Part shown: in pieces, positions 1 through 4,246 of the stretch
Layout: every line of letters begins with the position of its first letter
Numbering within the stretch: the stretch's first letter is position 1
Source: Nitrospirales bacterium
GTDB lineage: Bacteria > Nitrospirota > Nitrospiria > Nitrospirales > UBA8639
Assembly: GCA_021604265.1 (NCBI GenBank)
Contig: BQIY01000173.1
Coordinates: 1-5,703, forward strand
DNA length: 5,703 bases
Direction of reading: 5' to 3'
The notes under the pieces: model-generated
Database searches by the model: none
The model's input: only the letters and a program-made list of their open reading frames with translations
What the model was told of the DNA's origin: nothing
Program-made: the position numbers and the translations under genes

Positions 1-1331
1 ATCGGCTTGCTCGTTGGTTCCGGCCTTGTGGTCGCCTTGCGTTCCATCTGAGAACGGTCACGATTCGTTGACTGAGGGGAGAGTTCAGGACGAAGAGAGG
101 CCGGATTAGCAGGCTGCGGTATTCGAGTACGCACAGAGGCATCAGAGGCAGGACGTGTCGTATTCGGTGACGGCTGACGTGGCAAAGACGCGGTTGCAGG
201 AGATATTTCCGGCTTAGACTCTTGCGGAGACACCTTTCCTAATTGCGTCGCTCGAACAATTGCCGCCTCCAACAGAAATCGCGGATGCGCACTCATCCGC
301 AGGCTGTCTTCTGTTTTCGAAAAAATCTGAAAGACCTCCTGCAGAAAGGCTTCGCTCACTTGCTGGGCTTGGCCCATCGTCGTTTCAACTTCCTCGCTCG
401 GCAGTTCAATCAATGATTGCACTTGCTCACGAGAAGTCACTACGGCTGCCACAAGAACGTTTCGAAGACGTTCCACAATTTCTCGACAATAGATTCGGAG
501 TTCATAGCCCTGATCAAACGCCTGCGCCACACACGTCACCCCAGCCGCAGCATCTTGCTGAATCAGGGCATCGACCAGGTTTCGCACCAATTCATCCGGG
601 ACTGATCCCAATAAGGCTTCGAGATCCTCATGTCGCACAGCTTCGCCCCCGAACGCCACGGCCTGATCCAGTAAGCTCAAGGCATCACGCATGCTGCCGT
701 CACTGGCTCTCGCAATCGATGCCAAGCTGCGTTCTTCAATAGATGTGCCTGTTTCCTTAACGACGTGCTGCAATTGACGAATAATCTCTAATCGCGAAAT
801 TCGCCGAAACGTGAAATGCTGACAACGCGATAAAATGGTAGCAGGAATCTTATGGACTTCAGTGGTCGCAAAGATAAACACGGCATGACTCGGCGGCTCT
901 TCAAGTGTTTTCAATAAGGCATTAAAGGCCGAATTGGAGGGCATATGCACTTCGTCAATAATGTAGACGCGAAATTTCCCACGAAATGGAGCAAACTTCA
1001 CATTTTCGCGCAATTCTCGAACATCATCCACTCCAGTATTAGACGCTCCATCAATTTCAATCACATCAACTGACTGCCCCCGAGTAATTTCCTCGCAACT
1101 CGCACAGGTCTCACAGGGTTCGCCGGTAGGCCCTTTCTCACAATTCAGGGCCTTGGCCACAATTCTCGCAACGGTGGTTTTCCCCACCCCGCGCATGCCG
1201 GAAAAGACATACGCATGCGCCACCCGCTCTCGGCCAATGGCATTTTGGATGGTCTGGACCACATGAGGCTGTCCGATCACCTCTTGAAAACTACCTGGCC
1301 GATATTTTCTGGCAGAAACCTGATATTCCAT
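1..1331 (-). CDS. dnaX: DNA polymerase III subunits gamma/tau (partial, 3' end outside the window)
   Basis: DnaX is the ATPase of the clamp loader, which loads the beta sliding clamp at the replication fork; tau also joins polymerase cores and helicase. The reading frame is open from ATG 1331 to the left edge (443 codons). Visible landmarks are the family N-terminus with YRP at 10-12, Walker A GMRGVGKTT at 45-53, four zinc-binding cysteines (64, 73, 76, 79), Walker B IIDEVH at 124-129 and the SRC arginine-finger motif at 168-170. A helical domain III follows. From about residue 366 the chain is rich in Pro, Ser, Arg and Thr, as in the tau linker; the tau C-terminal domain is missing because the window ends. 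The start is fixed by an in-frame TGA eight codons upstream with no alternative start codon between. No Shine-Dalgarno sequence precedes it. The usual MLS after Walker B reads MPS here (Pro131). No A-rich slippery site for gamma frameshifting is seen in the visible part. Confidence 0.97.
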   Translation of the reverse strand, partial: MEYQVSARKYRPGSFQEVIGQPHVVQTIQNAIGRERVAHAYVFSGMRGVGKTTVARIVAKALNCEKGPTGEPCETCASCEEITRGQSVDVIEIDGASNTGVDDVRELRENVKFAPFRGKFRVYIIDEVHMPSNSAFNALLKTLEEPPSHAVFIFATTEVHKIPATILSRCQHFTFRRISRLEIIRQLQHVVKETGTSIEERSLASIARASDGSMRDALSLLDQAVAFGGEAVRHEDLEALLGSVPDELVRNLVDALIQQDAAAGVTCVAQAFDQGYELRIYCREIVERLRNVLVAAVVTSREQVQSLIELPSEEVETTMGQAQQVSEAFLQEVFQIFSKTEDSLRMSAHPRFLLEAAIVRATQLGKVSPQESKPEISPATASLPRQPSPNTTRPASDASVRTRIPQPANPASLRPELSPQSTNRDRSQMERKATTRPEPTSKP

Positions 1332-1334
1332 AAG

Positions 1335-1362
1335 GTTATAAAGGAGAAATTGTCAATTGCAA
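1335..1362 (-). promoter_or_regulatory. candidate dnaX promoter directly before the start codon
   Basis: On the minus strand, TTGCAA (1362-1357) and TATAAC (1340-1335) are separated by 16 bases. They match the sigma-70 consensus at 4/6 and 5/6 positions. Only three bases separate the -10 from the dnaX ATG, which is too short for a normal leader and slightly short even for a leaderless transcript. A perfect TTGACA (1356-1351) is also present but lies only 10 bases from TATAAC. No clear terminator separates ffs from dnaX, so transcription from upstream is an alternative. Confidence 0.25.
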
Positions 1363-1431
1363 AAGGAAAAATGAAGCGGACTCTCTCCTGTATTTTACAT
1401 TTTCCACTTTGCCTTTTTCACTGAATAAATC

Positions 1432-1532
1432 GGGGCCAGGTGATCCTGCGGCACCCAGACTCGCCTGCTTACCGTTGCTTCCTTCCGGACCTGGCGGAGT
1501 TCACAGGATTCTGTTGCACAGGGCCCAGCCCC
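1432..1532 (-). ncRNA. ffs: small bacterial signal recognition particle RNA (4.5S type)
   Basis: This is the RNA of the bacterial SRP. It binds Ffh and its receptor FtsY to bring ribosomes making membrane proteins to the translocon. The diagnostic element is the Ffh-binding domain containing AGGTCCGGAAGGAAGCA, with the GGAA tetraloop at 1486-1483. The ends pair to close the rod: the 5' GGGGCUGGG pairs with the 3' CCUGGCCCC through nine pairs including two G-U. This gives about 101 nt, the length of the small form without an Alu domain. The true ends may lie a few bases outside. It begins 21 bases after the stop codon of the upstream VOC gene and ends 100 bases before dnaX, an arrangement common in bacteria. 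No convincing promoter fits in the 21-base gap, so it may be processed from a longer transcript or use a promoter inside the upstream gene. Confidence 0.96.
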
Positions 1533-1553
1533 TAGTCCTTGCTACGCGATGAA

Positions 1554-1928
1554 CTATTTCCTTTTATGAATAGTTATTCCGTTTCCATCCCCATCTTCTA
1601 TCAATGCCATACGGCAGACTGGGGTTTCAATGCACTCAGCCACAATAGTCACGTGGTGTTCTTTCAGGTAGTCCACAGCGTCTTGAAAGTCTTCCACCTC
1701 CAAGGCAACTGACGGTCCGCTTTGACTTGAAGGCTCCCAGGCATTCGAGATGGCCAATGTTTGTGAACCAATTTCATACTCTACCCAGAATTTCCCCGGC
1801 ATTCCTGGAATTTCTCCATCGATTTCCCCGGGAGAGAGACCGAGGATACCTTCATAAAAATCTCTAGCGCGCGTGATGTCCGATACGGGGTATCCTGTGA
1901 ATGCAATTTCGGAGACTTTTAACCCCAT
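1554..1928 (-). CDS. VOC-superfamily protein (glyoxalase/bleomycin resistance/dioxygenase fold)
   Basis: A 124-residue single-domain protein of the vicinal oxygen chelate fold. The first beta-alpha module carries FTGYPVSDITRARDFYEGILGL (about 10-31, split here as FTGYPVSD then RARDFYEGILGL). The second carries SVALEVEDFQDAVDYL (73-88) and ends with the typical DGDGNGITIH (112-121). Aligned by eye with glyoxalase I, the four metal-ligand positions fall on Phe10, a non-acidic position near 60, Ser73 and Thr119. It is therefore unlikely to be a glyoxalase I, and the substrate is unknown. I chose ATG 1928 because AAGGAG lies eight bases upstream. The frame stays open for 15 more codons to an ATG at 1973, but that segment does not look like part of the fold. 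It lies downstream of tRNA-Ser and just upstream of ffs on the same strand. Confidence 0.88.
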   Translation of the reverse strand: MGLKVSEIAFTGYPVSDITRARDFYEGILGLSPGEIDGEIPGMPGKFWVEYEIGSQTLAISNAWEPSSQSGPSVALEVEDFQDAVDYLKEHHVTIVAECIETPVCRMALIEDGDGNGITIHKRK

Positions 1929-2037
1929 AGGTACCACTCCTTTTCGCAAAATTCGAAGGTTCGTTCCATTCAAATTTCACCTATTTACCAAATGACGTGC
2001 TCATTCTCCTTTTACCCCATTTTTTTCTGAAAACGCC

Positions 2038-2128
<91 letters not shown>

Positions 2129-2348
2129 ACAGGCACAGAGCATTCTCTAGGTTGGTATCATGCCGAGGCATTCTTTCACAACCCAGCTCTTTCTCATATT
2201 CACAGAATGAGACCGAAAAGGAAGCGGTCACCCCAACGACACGAAAGAAAATCGATCTTACCACGAGGCCTACAGTGCGACAAGCAACGAATGGCCAGAA
2301 CGGGCATTACCTGCTCACAAGGACAGACTTCTTCCATCCTCAGACTTA

Positions 2349-3158
2349 TTAAGGCCGCGAACGGGCCTGAAACTGCCGCTGTCGCCTTGTCGACCCATAA
2401 AGCGCTGAAAACAGATGTCCTCGAAAAATCAACATGAGCACGCCGAGGATCGGCGTGCAAAGGATGATCAAGAATGAACTTCCGGCGTTGGAAATCCCAA
2501 AGTACTCGAGCCAACTTGTCAACAATCGAAAGGGTACGGTGAAAATTTGAAAGAAATCGAGACCTCCCCTCATCCCGGCTTGACTGGAAAATTCAAAAAA
2601 GAAAGACAGGCCAAAGGGAGCCAACAGTATCGCAATAGGCAAAAACCACTCGATCCAGTTCTCAAGAACGAATTCATAGCTTTCCCGCACCACGTCCATG
2701 GCTGAACCTGGACGACGTTGATAGATGACTTCCGGCACGGGATTTAACAACACGAAGACAAGAAAAAACACCGCTGTCGTCAGGACGGGACGATAGGGAT
2801 TGGCCTGCAAGGCCATTTCCAACATCATGAGAGGAAACCACACAAGAAATCCAACGGAAATCACATCCCAGAAATATTGACCTGCACTGTGCGGTATATC
2901 CTTCCACTGTATCTTCCTCGCCCCCAGGACGACCTGTTCAACGAGATATAACGTTGCGCCAATGACAAATGCATTGGCAGCCCCGGCAATCAAGCCACCA
3001 AGCATGCCGAGCGACGAAGCCAGCAAGGTCACCACCATCATCAGCATGGCAAAGCCCACCACGACCAGAATCATGATCCATCCCCGCAGAAACGAGCGGA
3101 CAGTGGCCTGCATAGCCTGTGTATAGAGTTGAATGGTGGATTGAAAAAACTCTGACAC
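2349..3158 (-). CDS. polytopic inner-membrane protein of unknown function
   Basis: A hydrophobic protein of 269 residues that I do not recognise as a named family. From the chosen start, six likely membrane helices lie at about 28-48, 54-78, 96-116, 125-141, 168-189 and 228-250. A loop after helix 4 carries NPVPEVIYQR, which may be the most constrained part. The C-terminus is short and strongly basic (TRRQRQFQARSR), probably cytoplasmic. No catalytic motif, ATP-binding site or transporter signature is visible. Translation ends in tandem TAA codons. The start is uncertain. An ATG at 3221 would add 21 polar residues containing KKICLPKP but has no Shine-Dalgarno sequence. GTG 3158 has AGGA nine bases upstream and begins with SEFFQSTIQLYTQAM, a more natural amphipathic N-terminus. 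ATG 3113 (MQATVRSF) is a third option. A non-specific carrier or a membrane-organising role is possible but nothing proves either. Confidence 0.8.
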   Translation of the reverse strand: MSEFFQSTIQLYTQAMQATVRSFLRGWIMILVVVGFAMLMMVVTLLASSLGMLGGLIAGAANAFVIGATLYLVEQVVLGARKIQWKDIPHSAGQYFWDVISVGFLVWFPLMMLEMALQANPYRPVLTTAVFFLVFVLLNPVPEVIYQRRPGSAMDVVRESYEFVLENWIEWFLPIAILLAPFGLSFFFEFSSQAGMRGGLDFFQIFTVPFRLLTSWLEYFGISNAGSSFLIILCTPILGVLMLIFRGHLFSALYGSTRRQRQFQARSRP

Positions 3159-3347
3159 GAAACGGATTCCTAAGGGTTTAGGCAAGCATATTTTTTTACA
3201 TTTTTGTGCTGAGACGCCCATCTGTCGAAGCGCAATGACTGGGCAGGCTCACAGGTATGGAAGGAATAAGCAATGTGGCTAAATGTCATGGGTCGACATC
3301 CAAACATGTGAAGGTATTCGCACGCGAACCCTTAACGAAACAGGTTC

Positions 3348-3593
3348 TTACCGGGATGATTGGGGTGGGCGTTTCAAGGCCAAGATTTCTTGCTGCATCT
3401 GATCTCGTTCTTGGGCAATTTTCTTGAGGCGGCTCGGGCGGTTAAAGGTCCACGGTTTGAGCTTTTCCTTAAATGTCACTTGGCGAGGGGGAACGCTTTC
3501 GGCCGTCGAATGCTGAAAGTCATAACCCTTGTGTTCTTGACGGCTTTCCATAAACTTTCGATAGATATCTTGGTACAGGGTTTTGAGTGCCAT
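3348..3593 (-). CDS. small charged hypothetical protein (81 residues)
   Basis: I do not recognise this protein. It is hydrophilic, with no signal peptide or membrane segment. The N-terminal third is helical and charged (KTLYQDIYRKFMESRQEHKG). A Pro/Trp-containing middle follows (VPPRQVTFKEKLKPWTF, 34-50). Residues 55-74 form a short heptad-like helix (RLKKIAQERDQMQQEILALK) that could be a coiled coil. The opposite strand also has an open frame (3360-3641), but that frame has a less natural composition and crosses the start region of this one, so I prefer the minus strand. The ATG at 3593 has no Shine-Dalgarno sequence; a promoter-like pair of hexamers lies immediately upstream. It is about 190 bases upstream of the membrane protein gene and could share its transcript. 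Confidence 0.62.
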   Translation of the reverse strand: MALKTLYQDIYRKFMESRQEHKGYDFQHSTAESVPPRQVTFKEKLKPWTFNRPSRLKKIAQERDQMQQEILALKRPPQSSR

Positions 3594-3602
3594 AATGGTG
3601 CT

Positions 3603-3631
3603 ACCATACTCTACTCAGAACATTCTCGCAA
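3603..3631 (-). promoter_or_regulatory. candidate promoter for the 81-residue ORF
   Basis: On the minus strand TTGCGA (3631-3626) and TATGGT (3608-3603) are separated by 17 bases, each matching the sigma-70 consensus at 4/6. The -10 ends nine bases before the ATG at 3593. Transcription would therefore begin at or within a few bases of the start codon, giving a leaderless or nearly leaderless message. This agrees with the absence of a Shine-Dalgarno sequence. It rests on hexamer matching only. Confidence 0.3.
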
Positions 3632-3672
3632 GAAGTCTTAGCTATGCTGCCTACATCAATCGGAATCTATTC

Positions 3673-3688
3673 CCTTGAAGGTTCAAGG
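3673..3688. repeat. short inverted repeat in the divergent intergenic region
   Basis: CCTTGAA-GG-TTCAAGG has perfect seven-base arms with a two-base centre. It lies between the 81-residue ORF (minus) and tRNA-Leu (plus), 80-95 bases upstream of the ORF start. It could be an operator for a dimeric regulator. A few such repeats are expected by chance in a window of this size. Confidence 0.25.
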
Positions 3689-3799
3689 AAAAGTCAAGAA
3701 GATGAATATTTAAGAGAGGTGCTACTTTCCTAAATCCCTTATTTTCCATTAGAATTAACTTTCGAGCCTGACTCAGTCATTGACTCTGGGTACAGACAT

Positions 3800-3882
3800 G
3801 CGAGAGTGGCGGAACTGGCAGACGCGCAAGACTTAGGATCTTGTGGGTAACCGTGGGGGTTCAAGTCCCCCCTCTCGCACCA
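3800..3882 (+). tRNA. tRNA-Leu, anticodon UAG
   Basis: A complete tRNA with encoded CCA (3880-3882). The acceptor stem GCGAGAG pairs with CTCTCGC, followed by discriminator A, as expected for leucine. The anticodon stem CAAGA/TCTTG encloses the loop CTTAGGA, giving anticodon TAG (3834-3836), which reads CUA and other CUN codons. The variable arm is short for a class II tRNA (GGGTAACC core). The T stem is five G-C pairs around TTCAAGT. A TGACT-C-AGTCA palindrome (3769-3779) lies just upstream; no clear promoter hexamers were found. Confidence 0.97.
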
Positions 3883-3906
3883 TAATACGTATACAATGTC
3901 GATGAT

Positions 3907-3925
3907 AGTACACATGAGTACTTTT
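3907..3925 (+). terminator. weak candidate terminator of tRNA-Leu
   Basis: AGTAC (3907-3911) pairs with GTACT (3918-3922) around a six-base loop and is followed by a run of four T that begins inside the stem. It sits 24 bases after the mature tRNA end, where a terminator would be expected. Five pairs with two G-C make it weak. Confidence 0.25.
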
Positions 3926-4021
3926 ACCTAAATCACATCTAGACACATGAGCCTACCGCCTAACATCCCTGTCAAAAAATTAAAGATGAATGAATGTTCA
4001 AGAACCAAGGCCCTCATGAGT

Positions 4022-4046
4022 TTTTACACCTAGGACTAGTGTAAAA
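4022..4046. repeat. inverted repeat with eight-base arms, operator-like
   Basis: TTTTACAC and GTGTAAAA are perfect inverted copies separated by nine bases (centre at 4034). The symmetric 25-base layout resembles a binding site for a dimeric helix-turn-helix regulator. It lies 15 bases upstream of the -10-like TATACT at 4061, so a bound protein could control that start. It has no T-run on the plus strand, so it is not a plus-strand terminator. One or two such repeats could occur by chance in a window of this size. Confidence 0.35.
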
Positions 4047-4132
4047 TGATGGACTGGCATTATACTTTAGCTTGGGAACAGGGTGCCTCACGTCTAGAGC
4101 ACCTGGGGATTATCAGCCCAACATTCGAATAG
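4046..4132 (+). CDS. possible 28-codon micro-ORF upstream of tig
   Basis: Tandem ATG codons (4046 and 4049) open a frame of 28 codons ending in TAG. The peptide begins MMDWHYTLAWEQ and ends GIISPTFE. AGGA (4032-4035) lies ten bases before the first ATG. The peptide has mixed, protein-like composition but no recognised family. It ends 29 bases before a terminator-like hairpin, a layout like a leader peptide, though it has no run of one amino acid. The frame overlaps the nested hairpin, so the two readings compete. Such a short frame may well be chance. Confidence 0.15.
   Translation: MMDWHYTLAWEQGASRLEHLGIISPTFE
4072..4121 (+). other. nested hairpin in the tig leader or a small RNA
   Basis: An inner stem pairs CAGGGTGCCTC (4079-4089) with GAGCACCTG (4097-4105) through nine pairs with two single-base bulges and a seven-base loop. 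An outer stem TTGGG (4072-4076) pairs with CCCAA (4117-4121). The structure would begin six bases after the -10-like TATACT, that is, at the expected transcript 5' end. With the hairpin at 4161-4186 it would bound an RNA of about 115 nt. No known RNA family is recognised. Confidence 0.25.
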
Positions 4133-4153
4133 ACTGTCATAGCATTCAAATAG
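4122..4153. repeat. pair of 11-base direct repeats spaced by 21 bp
   Basis: CATTCGAATAG (4122-4132) recurs as CATTCAAATAG (4143-4153), 10 of 11 bases identical. The start-to-start distance of 21 bp is two helical turns, which would place both on the same face of DNA. The first copy also contains the palindrome ATTCGAAT. This could be a two-site operator upstream of tig, but a match of this quality can arise by chance in AT-rich DNA. Confidence 0.25.
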
Positions 4154-4160
4154 TGTATTT

Positions 4161-4186
4161 ATAGGCTTAGCCTTAAGCTATTTTTT
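4161..4186 (+). terminator. candidate rho-independent terminator or attenuator upstream of tig
   Basis: ATAG-(G)-CTTA pairs with TAAG-CTAT through eight base pairs with one bulged G, around a four-base loop GCCT. It leads directly into a run of six T (4181-4186). The shape is that of an intrinsic terminator, although the stem has only two G-C pairs and is weak. It is 60 bases before the tig start codon on the same strand. It could end a transcript from tRNA-Leu or a small RNA, or act as an attenuator in a tig leader. Confidence 0.45.
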
Positions 4187-4232
4187 CATATACACTCATT
4201 ATTTAACCCTTCGCGTGCGTGCAAACCGTAGA

Positions 4233-4246
4233 GGAGTGACTGCTCC
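4233..4246 (+). promoter_or_regulatory. tig ribosome binding site inside a small hairpin
   Basis: The Shine-Dalgarno sequence GAGGAG (4231-4236) is followed by ten bases and the tig ATG. GGAGT (4233-4237) can pair with GCTCC (4242-4246), the bases immediately before the ATG, through four Watson-Crick pairs and one U-G around a four-base loop. The hairpin would partly hide the ribosome binding site. It is short and may be only marginally stable. Confidence 0.4.

Larger units (their letters stand above)
3883..4246. other. 364-base AT-rich intergenic region between tRNA-Leu and tig
   Basis: No conventional gene is visible. From left to right it holds a weak hairpin with a T-run after the tRNA, an inverted repeat, a -10-like TATACT (4061-4066) with no good -35, a nested hairpin, a near-perfect direct repeat, a terminator-like hairpin, and the tig ribosome binding site. 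The only open frame starting near a purine-rich site is 28 codons long. Listed separately where they can be supported. Confidence 0.8.

Noticed and set aside
260..742. 160-codon plus-strand open frame and the smaller frame at 417-605
   Set aside because: Both are antisense to the clearly recognised dnaX frame and resemble no protein.
1215..1424. 69-codon plus-strand frame
   Set aside because: It is antisense to the dnaX Walker A region and its promoter area, with no protein-like features.
2192..2212. Inverted repeat TCTCAT...ATGAGA as a terminator for the membrane protein gene
   Set aside because: It has only six pairs and no T-run on the minus strand. No supported terminator was found for that gene.
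3360..3641. 93-codon plus-strand frame opposite the 81-residue ORF
   Set aside because: Only one strand is likely to code. The minus-strand product has coherent charged helices, while this one has scattered hydrophobics and no ribosome binding site. It remains the alternative if the minus ORF is refuted.
3317..4220. A shared 10-mer TTCGCGTGCG on the minus strand at 3328-3319 and on the plus strand at 4210-4219 upstream of tig
   Set aside because: Dozens of chance 10-mer matches are expected between positions in a window of this size, and the flanks do not match.
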